DNA of 64,000 nucleotides, from positions 124,001 through 188,000 of the forward strand of contig LLCB01000083.1 in assembly GCA_001414345.1 (NCBI GenBank). The letters are read 5' to 3'. Under the pieces are notes generated by a model. That model was not told the DNA's origin. It saw only the letters and a program-made list of their open reading frames with translations, and did no database searches. The position numbers were made by a program, and so were the translations under genes. The DNA comes from Hymenoscyphus infarciens. Its lineage: Eukaryota; Ascomycota; Leotiomycetes; Helotiales; Helotiaceae. Within the stretch, counting starts at the first letter, position 1. Every line of letters begins with the position of its first letter. Below, piece after piece: positions 33,288 through 44,827 of this stretch.

Positions 33288-35829
33288 CTTGGCGAGATCC
33301 AGAAAGAGGGACTAAAAGGGAGGGACGAAAAGAAAGACGAAAAGAGTGTGGATGGATGGATGGAGAGGGAGGAACTTAAAGGTCCATCTTATCCTGTTTA
33401 CCTTCTCGCAAAACTCAACACACCGAGGCATTTTGCAATCCAACCAACCCCAAAAACGATTTAGCCATCTCCGGTGGATCCACTTGTATCCAGGCTCTCG
33501 ATAGAAGCATGAGATGTCGTGGGCTCCATGCCTCCTTCTCGAAAAGGGAGACGGAGCCTTGGACGATTCGAGGAACAACTGAGAATAGTTCACGCTCTTT
33601 GACCTCTTCCCCCATTTTAATCTACAGATGAATGACAGACAATTAAGAGGGGGGATAGTACATATGCACGGGACATTTGGAGTGGGGTGAAGGCTCGTGG
33701 CGAAGTTTAAATCGATTCTTCCCGTCCTCTGGGGAAGGGGAAGCCTGTGCTCCCTGGTGTGTGGCCAAGTGACAAGACAACATATAAAAGTTAAAATGGT
33801 AGATCTTGGATTATACTTTCTGCAATAATGTGATATCACTATCAATTGCGCAAAACGTCACTTGAGTGCGGATGAATCGGGAAGACGAACTCGAGTGCAA
33901 TTATCCTTGGAAGGCCTTTCGGTCAATCGCTGAGAAAAGTTTTTCCCGTTTGAAAGCTAGGGGGACATGGTTGTCAAGTGGATACATGTGCCTTTCGATT
34001 AGGAAAAGTCGCCGGCTTCGATCGAACTTGCAGGGGTTCTCTCCGCCCCCGGACTGCGTGTGCGTGGGCCGTGTTGGACGTTTTATTGAACGTCTACAGA
34101 CCGTACAACTGTACTTCGTCCCAGGCGTAATAGTCCATAGCGGGGCCTCCTAAATAAACCCTGCCTTGTTGGGTTCCGCTGTGGACTATTACGCCTGGGA
34201 CGAAGTAAATTTGATTAAAAAACGTGCGGTCCAAACCCCAATTGATGAGGTGAGTTATATTCTTTTAATGAGATGAGAATGGTGTGTTATTAACATTAAC
34301 AAGAGAGGGAGAGACAGAGAGAACAGCCGATCAGCAAAAAATAATTTTGAAGAATTTTGAAGTTTCTGAGCCTCTCCCCTTTGCATCCTCGTAATTATAT
34401 TCCCGTCGTAACGCGCTTTCAATGATGTCGTATTATGATAACTCTCATACGCCGAGGCCCCGGAAACATGTAAATGAAGTCCCGAAAAAGAAGAACTGCC
34501 TCCACCAAATCTGAGAATCTCATGCGTCGTAAATCGGAGTTGGTCTGGATTGAGATTGCTGTTTGATGCTCGAAGCTTTTTGAGAAGCACGCCTCAAGAG
34601 AGTTCCAACACGCGGATTTGGACCAGGGCCCTCAAAAGCCGGGCCTAGACATATGCACTGCTTATCAAACTCAGCCATGATTCTATTCTGAGTGTTGATA
34701 AAGTAAAGAATGACAGTGAGAAGAAAATCATGCTCGTTGATGGCAGTTGTAAACAGAAAACTCATGACGTGTTGCAACAGAAGAGATAAGCATTTTCGCG
34801 ATAAGGAAGTGATGAATTTCAAGAACAGGACTTATACGATTTAGTGAACAATTTGGGTTTGAAAAGGAGGGATATAAAAATGAGCAAATGCCAAATTGGC
34901 TTTAAATAACTCCCCGAAATGGGAAAGATATGATTGGTTCTTAAAAATTGATTGCGTACGCCACCAACTAGCAATGCTCCACTGCAAGCGAATTGTTATA
35001 TTCTACGCAACACTGAATAAACAATCTGCAACCATGCCATCTCAACTTTCTAGACCTCTCACTCCGCCAGATTCTCAAAGAACAAAGCAAATAAATCCAA
35101 AATCGGCCTAATATATAACCTCCAGAGCCTCCCCTCCAACACGCTTACAACTACCAGTTGCTAACGGTGTGATACGCTTCCCTTAGTAATATTCCTTCGC
35201 TAGAAGCAAGTCTAGTACCAACACTTAAAGTATTCAAGTCTATATCGAAGCATGTCTTCGTGGAGTCGACACCATTAAAAAGAGGATAGAGTTTCTTGTT
35301 CTCCACATCACAAAACAATCTCTCGTGTTGAGAAACTAGATTAGGACCTATGGATCTAGTACTGTTACAGAGTTACGAAGCCCCGTGCTGATCACTAGTT
35401 ATAACAACATGGGTAGAATTTACCACTGCTCTTTTAAACCTCTAACAATAAGTAATTCCAGGCACGTGGTTCTCGTCCTATGGTACTAGTAGGTACCCAC
35501 ACTTATATTTGACAGCACCTAGAACGAGAACCTTACTAAAGTCCTTGTCTTTAAAAGAAGTATCTTCATATTCTAAATTGTTGGGGAAGTATAGCAGGCA
35601 GTCCTCAATATCAAATTTTAGGTATGTCCAAAAGCATGGCCTAATTTTACAGAGAATGTCGAGATTTTTAACGTACTAGTCACTTTGTCGTCGTTTCCTA
35701 CAAAATCGGTAATATGGATACACATCGGGGTAATTACCTTTCTTCTGTTCATGCAATCACTTCATTTTTGTAATAGAAGGGAAGATTACAAAGCTCCTGA
35801 GAGGCGATGTCTCTAACAAAACTGTATTT
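33288..35829. other. Intergenic region with small unsupported frames
   Basis: This begins with the promoter of the FAD oxidase and ends downstream of the small secreted protein. A minus-strand frame at 34822-34520 (100 codons; internal ATG at 34678 giving MAEFDKQCICLGPAFEGPG) and an overlapping frame at 34590-34255 could be exons of a small unknown gene, but no splice model joins them convincingly. A strong hairpin is annotated separately. From 35100 to 35800 nothing is recognised. Confidence 0.35.
34112..34207. repeat. Near-perfect hairpin, 32-bp stem with 32-nt loop
   Basis: Left arm 34112-34143 (TACTTCGTCCCAGGCGTAAT then AGTCCATAGCGG) pairs with right arm 34176-34207. The only discrepancy is one T facing G, which pairs as a wobble in RNA. 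The loop is 34144-34175. It could be a palindromic relic of a transposon end, a fold-back element, or a small-RNA precursor. Confidence 0.9.
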
Positions 35830-36213
35830 TTAAGCAGTTGGCGTTGTGACAGTGATCCAAGCGATACAGACAGGATCCTTTCCGGCCACAATAGCGACAT
35901 ATTCAGGTGATATACCTCCTACGTCTTTATCGGCGGTAATTTGAATGTCATTGCGGCCGGCGATGAAAAGGGAATCGGGAGCTCCTGGCTCAGTAAAGCC
36001 GATTGAGTTCCCAGCAACGTCGTAGAGGTGAACACCAGGCATAGTACCTTTTAAGCCGTGATCATCTCTAAGTCCCGAATCGTCGGTTCCTACGACAATT
36101 CGGACGTTTGTAGTGCGGTCTGGGATAGTCGGATCTGGTTTGTCTTCCAAAGGAATGAAGGCCAACCCAGTGAATGCTAGCAGCAACACCAAGTTTGCTC
36201 CTATACCTGCCAT
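35830..36213 (-). CDS. Small secreted protein, unknown function, possibly C-terminally truncated
   Basis: I choose the ATG at 36213, giving 127 residues starting MAGIGANLVLLLAFTGLAFI, a plausible signal peptide. The frame is open further upstream to 36417, but that extension has no signal peptide and looks like 5' leader. The mature part contains NVRIVVGTDDSGLRDDHG, PGVHLYDVAGNSIGF, FIAGRNDIQIT and DPVCIAWITVTTP. These resemble a family of secreted proteins of unknown role in Leotiomycetes. In my recollection members often continue past the ITVT block with a Trp/Cys-rich tail; this copy stops directly after TPTA. It might be an intact short form or a truncated one. It stands alone, with no cysteine pair and no catalytic motif. 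Confidence 0.6.
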   Translation of the reverse strand: MAGIGANLVLLLAFTGLAFIPLEDKPDPTIPDRTTNVRIVVGTDDSGLRDDHGLKGTMPGVHLYDVAGNSIGFTEPGAPDSLFIAGRNDIQITADKDVGGISPEYVAIVAGKDPVCIAWITVTTPTA

Positions 36214-37273
36214 TTCTATAGAATGGTTAGCATCCAGAGTCCAGGAATTATATTTGAAAAAGTAGCTATGGGAGAAGATGTACTCACTTTTGAAACTGAA
36301 AAATGCAGGACGATGTTTTCTTGAAACGAGAGAAGATAAGACGAGTGAATTTTGGACAACTGAGGGGATGTTTTTAAGCAGGAAGCGTCTGGTGTGTAAA
36401 CTTGGTTGAAGCTGCAATATATTAAAAACTTGAGCTGGTATGCCCTTCTTATAGGGATTTCATGCTCCATCTTGAAGTAGTGAACGGGGTTACTTGTCCT
36501 CGCTCACAACGCGGTTCAATTGTTCGAGTGTGGTGAGAACTGTTTCCCACTTTTTTTTCTCAGATCTTCCAGAGAAGTTATGTTAACTTCGCTATAAATG
36601 TTTTGGGGTGATGGCAAGGTAGAATATTGTTAGTTATTTGTAGAAATATGAGTTGGTAGTTGGTGATGTTCCACATAAATGGCTATTGTGAGAATGAAGA
36701 AACTCAGGCACACTTGAAATAAGTCAAAAATTGAGTAAATAGTTCGTATGTACAATTGGTTGGAGATTCAAGTTCTCGGTCTAATAAACGGTTAAAAATG
36801 CCAACATAAGCCTCTAGCCCCCATTTATATCAGTGTTTTCTTGAAACTCCATCACTTCCTATGTATTTTGGTAAGGTGCTTACGGGTAGTTTCTGCAAAA
36901 TGAAGGTTGTTACAATACCTAGGTACTTTGCCCCGCTATTCCTTTGGGGGCGTCTGCATCATGCCCAAAACCAACATTGCTGTAGATTCCAACATAGCGG
37001 ATCATAATCTTTGGCTTGGCAACGTGGTCTATCTGCAGTTGTTGGATCCTGAAGTTGATTGGAGAGATACCCCCTGTAGGTTTAAGCGGGCTAACCCACC
37101 GCAATTGCCAACTTATTTTTGCTGAGCCTCCCTCAACCTCACTTGTCCACAGAATTCCTCACGACACTCAAACAATGAGTCAAAGAGTTCTCCCTATCTA
37201 CAAAAATGCCTATTGTAAGTTATTCGCCTGTCCACTCTGTACTTTTCAACCCTCTAAACGCAAGCTCCCTCAG
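36214..37273. other. Intergenic region between divergent genes
   Basis: This holds the leader of the small secreted protein (-) and the promoter of the 2EXR-like gene (+). An in-frame stretch from 37016 upstream of the chosen start includes MSQRVLPIYKNAYC (37175) followed by a GTAAGT donor at about 37214 and a CTCAG acceptor at 37273, so a 5' exon or leader intron is possible. Confidence 0.4.
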
Positions 37274-38017
37274 ATGTCAACCCCAAACTCAATGGAATCA
37301 AAATCTCCGTTCCTAGAGCTCCCTGTCGAAATACGGAGACTCGTATACTCGCATTTTATCCCCGACGCCAGTATTAGGGTTTATCGTCACCCAACTTGGG
37401 CGGCTGAGACTCGAAAGGACGGTGGTTCAAGCTGGCCAACCATCCTCCGCGTCAATCGAAAGATCTACATCGAACTCTCAATCGAATGGTACTCTCAAGC
37501 TCTTTTCAAGGTTTCCATTCACAAACACAACGGTATTTACGCAACCAAATTTCTCTCAGAGACTTTCAACCCAGGAGATCAACTTCCTCGGCGGCTTCAA
37601 CATGTCAAGAATCTGCATCTCAGAATTTGTTTCAAACAACCTAACGCATATGAGCCTGATAGCGAGCTACCAATTCCACCATATCAGCAGTCGATAGATC
37701 ACCTGGCGGCTTTGATTTCTTTACTTTGTGTACCGGAAGCGAGACTTGCAAACTTGACGCTACATATTGAGATACCTTTCGGTTTGATAGTACGAATGAG
37801 GACACATCCGGAAAATATTCCAGAGTTTTTTGAGTACAGATTACACCCTCTGCATCGTCTTCGTGGCTTAAAATATGCCACTTTTCATGTAATTAAACAA
37901 CAGCCATGGGGCGAGATGATGGGTGGCCCAAAAGTACCGAGTCTTGATGTTGATGCTTGGTCATGTGAGTATTTGGATCCCTTGTGTAAGGGAATGATAG
38001 AGGGGAGAATGCTGTAA
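37274..38017 (+). CDS. 2EXR/F-box-like protein
   Basis: A single exon of 247 residues starts MSTPNSMESKSPFLELPVEI. The block FLELPVEIRRLVYSHFIPDA is an F-box-like helix pair close to 2EXR, and TILRVNRKIYIELSIEWYSQ is the second conserved segment of that superfamily. The rest (ICFKQPNAYEPDSELPIPPY and RLANLTLHIEIPFG) shows alternating strands and helices without a catalytic motif. The ATG at 37274 follows a good acceptor; translation may instead start at 37175 (MSQRVLPIYKNAYC) on an unspliced transcript. The gene ends 180 bp from the second large TIR element. Its function is unknown; it is a different subfamily from the protein at 6813. Confidence 0.75.
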   Translation: MSTPNSMESKSPFLELPVEIRRLVYSHFIPDASIRVYRHPTWAAETRKDGGSSWPTILRVNRKIYIELSIEWYSQALFKVSIHKHNGIYATKFLSETFNPGDQLPRRLQHVKNLHLRICFKQPNAYEPDSELPIPPYQQSIDHLAALISLLCVPEARLANLTLHIEIPFGLIVRMRTHPENIPEFFEYRLHPLHRLRGLKYATFHVIKQQPWGEMMGGPKVPSLDVDAWSCEYLDPLCKGMIEGRML

Positions 38018-38829
38018 ACAAGAGCATGTTTGAAGTTTGATGAATTAAAAGACCTTAGTTCAAGATTTGTTTTTACACAAGGAAATAGTCACACAAAAGA
38101 TTTCTCTCCACTGAAAAGGAACGCACATCAAATTTCCCAGTTTGACCCCTGTCAACGTCATACACTATTCTCGAGTATGCTAGGTTCTTTCAACTGGTAG
38201 GGCGTCCTGGATGCACCAAAAAGTCGGAATCGACTAAATCGCGAATTGTAAATCGCAAATCGTAAATCGTAAAAGTAGGACTTAAAATTCTTATCTGCTC
38301 CTTTTATTAAAAAAGAGGTAGGAGAGCATTTTAATACTTCTTAGTCTCTCTCTCTCGCCACTCTTTCCTTCTTTAGTATATTATATATATATAAAAGTAT
38401 AGAAGAGAGAGAAGAGAGAGAGAGGGGGAGAGAGAGAGAGAGGGCGAGAGGGCAAGAGGGCGAGGAGGTAGGTCTATATAACGAATAGATGAATAAAATA
38501 TTAAATAAATATATAGTATTTAAGCAATTATTCAAGTAATAAGAGCTTAAATAAATATATTACGAATAGTTTCTATTTATTAAGCTTAATATCCGCCCTC
38601 TAGGTCTTAGTATAGAGAGTTCGTATAAGTTGAATTTTACTCTCTTTTTATATATATATATTTAAATATAACTAAACTATAAATTCACTTACTTTTAATT
38701 ATTATTAATAGATTACTATTATCTCTACTCTTTATTACTTATATTATATAAAATAGGGTATTATATTAAAGGGTATTATATAACACTCTACTTTCTAAAA
38801 TATTATATATATAACTTTTAAACTAAGGT

Positions 38830-39140
38830 TATAACGGTATGCCGTTATCCTAGACAGCTAGGAGTACCTGCTATATATAAGGTTTCAGTAGTTATTATCT
38901 TATATTGTCTGTTTTAGGAAGGTTACGTAGGTTTAAGCTTTTGTATTAGCCGAGGTTATTCGGTTTTAGACCCTTTTATACTATCTGAACCTCTTATATA
39001 TAGTAGCCTACTCTCCTAGAGTTAGAAAAGGCTAGTTTAGCCTTTTCTTCTATATTAAAGCCTAGTATTTATATATATTATTCTACTATATATACTTCTA
39101 TATACCTCTACTATAGTTATATATATTTCGTACTATTATA
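38830..39140 (+). repeat. 5' LTR of nested retroelement 1
   Basis: The 311-bp repeat starts TATAACGGTATGCCGTTATC, which by RIP logic derives from a TGTAACGG start. It ends TTTCGTACTATTATA. Its partner is 42557-42867. Confidence 0.92.
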
Positions 39141-41339
39141 TAAAAAGGCTAAACTCTTCTTTACTAGTAATAGCCTTAATAATATCTCCTTCGAGCTTAT
39201 CGCTACTCTTTATTTAGAAGTCGATTTAGCCTCGATTTAGAATATTATAATAGTATTCTTAAATAGCTAAGTAATTAGAGACTACCTAGATAGCTAGTAA
39301 TACTAGAGTTTAGTATCTATATAGATAGCTAGTAAAAATCGTATTATAGACATATTAAGAGATTAGAATATACTAAGTATTCCTAAGAATTCTAATAACC
39401 CTAAGATTAGTAAATAAGTCGACTTCATAGTTATTATAAAAGCTTCTGAACCTAACCTTACCCCTCTCTCCCTCTAAGTTCCGTTATAAAGTATTAAACA
39501 ACCTTCTAGGGCTACCTCTCTTTTCGAAAGACTCTCTAAACCCTCTCTAACCCGCAACCACACACTGAAACAATAAGGGCTTAGCTCTAAAGATAACCTT
39601 CTTAAATTTAGATAATATATAGATAATAGGCGGACGAGATAGAGGTAAAAGGTATATAAAGGATAAAACGATTAGTTAGAGAGATAGAGGACAAAATTAT
39701 AAGTAAACTTCGAAGTTATAAATCTCACCTCTAAACCCTTACTAATCTAAGCCTCTTTTAAACCTTCGTTTGAACCCTCCTTTGCTTTTAAGCTCTAATT
39801 TAGACCTCTTTTAAAGAATACCGCTACTCTCTCTTTCTAAAAGACAACTCTCTAAACCCCTTTTGAATTATACCCGTATACTAAGATCTAGAAGATCCTA
39901 ATAAAACAATAGTCAAAGAGACTAGTAAGACTTCTTAAATATAGACTAGATATAGTCGGTTATATAAACTTTAGAAGTAGAGAATTAAGAAATAAGGAAT
40001 CGGCTAGCTAAGCTAGAAAGATAGATAAGTAATCTTATAATTTAAAGTTAATAAAATAAATTACTACTCTAAACTCTACCTAATCTAACCCTCTCCTACT
40101 TCTAAGCTCGAATTTATACCCCTTTTAGCTATAAACAGCTACTTCTAATACTTTCTAACTTACCTAATATAGTACTAAAGCCTCTTTAAATACCCTCTAA
40201 CCTTAATAAAAAAATAAGATAACTAAAAATAAGATAAAGGATACTTAGAACGCTTTTAGATCCTTATAAATAGACGACAAAGATAGTCGAATTTAGTTCT
40301 ACTAAGTAGCGTCGAGTAACAACCCCTTCTAGAGACACCCCCCCCCCTTTTTTAAAAGACCCTCTAAACCCTTTCTAAATTATACCTATATACTAAGATC
40401 TAGAAGATCTCAAAGAAATAATAACAGTTAAAAAGACTATTAAGACTTCTCTAATATAGATAATATATAAATAAGATAGTAGTATATAAAAGATAAAATA
40501 ATTAGTTAAAGATATAAGATAGATATAATTATAAGTAAACTTCGAAGTTAAAAACATACTACCTCTAAACACTTACTAATCTAACCCTTATTCGAACCTT
40601 TGTTCAAACTCTCCTTTGTTTTTTAAAAGCTCTAATTTAGACCTCTTTCGCTTAAGAGACACTGCTACCTCTAATACCTTCCTATTACTTCTCTTAAATC
40701 AGATATAAATTAGTTAAAATATACTCTTTATCAAAACTAAAGAAGTAAGCTCTTAGCTAAGTTATTACTATTAATCCTAACTAAACATTATCTAACTATA
40801 CTCTAAACTTCTAGTAAACATTTAAAAAGACTATAGTTATAAACCGAGTCCCTACTAGTATAAAAGTTAAAAGAGATAGAAGTTAAAAGAGATAGAAGTA
40901 GAATTAAGAAGAAGATTATACTAAAGGAAAGTTTACTTTTTAAGTATAGCTATACTTAGAGAGAATAAGAATAGTTCTTTTATATATAGAATAAGATTAT
41001 ACCTTAGTTCTAAAACGTCTACTACTTTTAAGAGACGTTAGAATTATAACCCTAGATAAGAAGAGATACTAAAGCTAAATATTCAAAAACGACTAAGCCT
41101 ATTAATATTAGCACTTTAGTTTAAAACACCTCTCTCTTCTTATCCTATTTAGCTCTAAACTCTCTATAATATAATAGTAACTCTTCTTCGAAATCAGAAG
41201 ATAAATAAGTTCTTAAGTACCTTAAAAGGAATAAGATAGCCTATAGGCCTAAGTAACATAGTTCCTATAATAGTACTAATAAATATCGTATCTAAAACTA
41301 TACTCCTTTTTATTATCCCGAACTTCAGACAGCATTTTT

Positions 41340-41790
41340 TAACTTTAGTATTAAGTTTATTTAACTAGCTAAAACCATCTCTTATTATTATCCTAAACTT
41401 TAAATAATATAATAAATTTAGTAATAAAATCCTTTAACTAGCTAAAACTCTACCTATTATTATCCTAAATATTAGATAATAATTTTAACTTTAACAAATT
41501 CGGTAATAACTTTATTTAACTAGCTAAAACCCTACCCCTTTAATTATCTCTAGATACTTAGATAATTCAATAAACTTCAGTATTAAGTTTATTTAACTAG
41601 CTAAAACTTCCCCTCCTCTTATTATTAAAAACTTTAAACAACAATTTTAACTTTAATAACTTAGCTATAACTTTGTCTTTAACTAGCTGAAACTACTCCT
41701 TTTATTATCTTAAACTTTGAATAGCGAAACTCTTCATATTTAGTAATAAACTCTTTTAACTAGCTAAAACCCTACTAACTCTAATCAAAG
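41340..41790 (+). repeat. Minisatellite in retroelement interior, about 75-bp period
   Basis: The string TTTAACTAGCTAAAAC (or one-base variants) recurs six times at about 75-85 bp spacing, each followed by a similar TTATTATCCTAAAC-containing stretch. A separate run of TTTTTAAAC 9-mers lies at about 42155-42230. These arrays have no coding potential. Confidence 0.75.
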
Positions 41791-42556
41791 TCTTATAGTC
41801 TTTATATTCTTTCTTATATTTTTTTACTTTCCTACTTTCTTTTACTTCTAGTAGAGCTAGAAGTCCTTTTTTTATTTAAACTTTTAAATTAGATATAAAA
41901 CGAATTAGTATACTCTTAAAAGAATAGTAACCTCTTAGCTAAGTTATTACTATTATCTACGATATTATTAACTTTTTTATTCCGACTTTACTCTAAGTCT
42001 CTACTAACCTTAGTTTAGATAAACTTATACTCTTTTTCTTTAAATTCGAATTAGATCTGAATTAATACGTTCTTAAAGTAAGCTCTTAACTAAGTTATTA
42101 CTACCTCTTAACTAAACGACTTCTAACTAAACGCTAAATTCAACTTCGACTCTATTTTAAACTTTTAAACTTTTTAAACTTTTTAAACTTTTTAAACTTT
42201 TTAAACTTTTTAAACTTTAAACTTTAATCTTTCTCTAACCTATTAGATAAGATTAGACTATACTCTTTTAGTAGACACGAATACTTACTTTTAATATTAA
42301 AGAATTAGAAACGAAGTCTCTTTATAAGCATCTATAAATATAATTTAAAACCTATCTCGATATCTTGTCTTACTTATAATATTATAATAAATAAAGTATC
42401 TTTAAACCTAGGTTAGCTACGATTTAGACCCTAATCTACCTTCTTACTTATAATAAAATCAAATATAATAATATTATAATACTTATACTATTCTAATTTA
42501 GCCTTAAACAATAAGAGAGAGAAGACTTAAGATAAGTCTTTTTTAAAGAAGGGGGA

Positions 42557-42867
42557 TATAATAGTATACTATTATCCTAGATAGCTAGGAGTACCTACTA
42601 TATATAAGGTTTTAGTAGTTATTATCTTATATTATCTATTTTAGAAAGGTTATATAGGTTTAAGCTTTTATATTAGCTAAGGTTATTCGGTTTTAGACTC
42701 TTTTATACTATTTAAACCTCTTATATATAGCAGTCTACTCTCCTAGAGTTAGAAAAGGCTAGTTTAGCTTTTTCTTCTATATTAGAGCCTAGTATTTATA
42801 TACGTTATTCTACTATACGTACTCTTATATGCCTCTACTATAGTTATATATATTTCGTGCTATTATA
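42557..42867 (+). repeat. 3' LTR of nested retroelement 1
   Basis: The 311-bp partner of 38830-39140 starts TATAATAGTATACTATTATC and ends TTTCGTGCTATTATA. It is followed by AAGGT. Confidence 0.92.
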
Positions 42868-42896
42868 AAGGTTTCGATACTAAAAGAGTCGAAAGG

Positions 42897-44086
42897 TGTT
42901 ACGGGAAGGACACGTGACTACACTAGTAGCGGACCTATATATATTCCTAGCTTCTGCTAGCCTTTACTCTTTAGACGTTTATTATTATATTATATAAGAG
43001 ATTACTTTCACGTATTTCACTAGGCCTAGCTATAAGCTTCTACTCTATAATCTGTCTCTTATACTATATAGTAGTAATACTTTAAAATCTAGTAATCTCT
43101 CTAAATCGACCTTGCTTACTAAAATCGCCTTCTATTAAACTATATTATAACCGATACCTCTCTCTCTCTCTCTTATCCTCTCTCTCTCTTATCTACTTTC
43201 TAATCTTATAATTTAAATACTCGATTAGAATCTAGCTATTATCTCTTTAATCTCTTAAGTATACTCTCTACGATCTTTCGAGTAACCCCTCTTCTCTTAC
43301 GCCCTTTCTACTCTATATATATACTCTTCGATCTTTTAAGTAACCTCTCTTTGATTTCTTAAGTTCTAAGTCCTCGATTCTTACGCCTCTGCTCTAATAT
43401 CGATCTCTAAGACTCGGTTTTATCTCCGCTCTTCTTTTAATATTCCTTACGTTGTTATAGTAATAGCTATCCTGATAATTTCGTACGTCTACTAACTATA
43501 TGTCTAGTAATATCTTACTAAATTCTTACTCCTTATCTTAATATACCTCTCTAAGACGTAGTATAAGCTAGGAATATACACTAGTGTTATATATAGTTTA
43601 AAGCGCTCTTAAGTATCTTAAAAAAGAGGAAGAGAAGGAATACTATTATATATAACACTAGCTAGGGTATACGACCTCTAAAGCTAGCTATAACTTAGAA
43701 GAAGCTTACTTATAGCTAGAAGTTAGGTAATATTACAGCTTAATAGAACGTAGCTATATAGACGCTAGCTAGGGTATACGACCTCTAAAGCCAGCTATAA
43801 CTTAGAGGAAGCTTACTTAAGAACTAGAAGACGAGTTATAGTCTTATTTATTTCTTTCTTTTATTTCTTTTATCTTTTTAGGTCTTTAGAGCCGACCTTT
43901 CTTTTAGACAGGCATATTACGGGAAGGACACGTGACCACACTAGTAGCGGACCTATATATATTCCTAGCTCCTACTAGCCTTTACTCTTCAGACGTTTAT
44001 TACTATACTATATAAGAGATTACTTTCACGTATTTCACCGAGCCTAGTTATAAGCTCCTAATCTATAATCTATCTCTTATACTATA
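42897..44086 (+). mobile_element. Nested LTR retroelement 2 (1.19 kb), TRIM-like
   Basis: Two 172-bp LTRs (42897-43068 and 43915-44086) share ACGGGAAGGACACGTGAC and AGTAGCGGACCTATATATAT. The target duplication AAAGG is perfect (42892-42896 and 44087-44091). The first LTR starts TGTTACGGG, the second TATTACGGG. The internal 846 bp lacks any useful frame and contains a duplicated segment (GCTAGCTAGGGTATACGACC at about 43662 and 43760). The small size fits a terminal-repeat retrotransposon in miniature. Its orientation is inferred from the LTR start. Confidence 0.9.
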
Positions 44087-44483
44087 AAAGGCTCTACTCT
44101 TTTTATCTTATTTAATAATTTATCTACTTTTTAGCCTAGAAACAAGCCTAATTAAGATAATAAAGGCGACTAAAGTAGATAATTTCAAGGGATTTTCATA
44201 TATATTTAGATAAGTGAGAAACTATACTAAAAGAGTAGAGAATATAGAATATTTATAAATAAACGACTACTATTTATACCTTAAACGCTTCTTATTCTTA
44301 AATAATTCGAAGGGTATTTTATCTATAGAAAATCGTGAATATTCTAAATCTATTCCTAGCTTTTATTCGTTATATAGACCTACGAGGAGATAAGAGAGCG
44401 AGTAAACATTTTAGTAGAAAGTTTTTCCTAGCGTAGGTAAGAGGAGTTTAGTAAATAATCCTCCCCCTCTCTCTTTCTCTTCC

Positions 44484-44528
<45 letters not shown>

Positions 44529-44827
44529 ATCTAGAAATATTATAAAGAATATAATATAATAGTAAGGAGACGATAGTGAGAGAGCAATGTTACTATTATA
44601 TATATATTACTTATTATTACTTCTTATTCTTAGATTAGCTAGTTATTATAGTTAAGACTATCTAGTCTTACTATAGAGAGAGAGGGAGGGGAGAAGAAAG
44701 GAGCGGGAACTTTAATTAAAAACTATTATATTTTATACTTATAAAAAGTAACACTTTGCGATTTGCGATTTCCGATTTCCTATTTACGATTTAGTTAATC
44801 CGACTTTTTGGTGCGTTTAGGATGCTA

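Larger units (their letters stand above)
38830..42867 (+). mobile_element. Nested LTR retroelement 1 (4.04 kb), RIP-mutated
   Basis: Two 311-bp LTRs bound the element, with a perfect 5-bp target duplication AAGGT (38825-38829 and 42868-42872). A polypurine tract AAAGAAGGGGGA (42545-42556) directly precedes the 3' LTR, which sets the + orientation. The internal 3.4 kb has no surviving gag-pol frame and is packed with internal repeats. It is either completely destroyed or a large non-autonomous (LARD-like) element. The LTRs differ mainly by C/T and G/A changes. Confidence 0.92.
38200..44827. mobile_element. TIR element, copy 2, carrying two nested LTR retroelements
   Basis: The left end reads GGGCGTCCTGGATGCACC then AAAAAGTCGG. 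The right end, on the minus strand, reads TAGCATCCTAAACGCACC then AAAAAGTCGG. TA flanks both sides (38198-38199 and 44828-44829). AAATCGT/AAATCGC heptamers follow inside each end, as in copy 1. Subtracting the two nested retroelements and one copy of each duplication leaves about 1.4 kb of original element, too little for a normal transposase gene, so this copy is probably non-autonomous. The remaining part has AG/TC microsatellites (38401-38460, 44487-44523). RIP is heavy throughout. Confidence 0.88.

Noticed and set aside
41340..41790. CRISPR-like array (regularly spaced TTTAACTAGCTAAAAC)
   Set aside because: The unit plus spacer is itself repeated, the setting is a eukaryotic retroelement interior, and no cas genes exist; it is a minisatellite.
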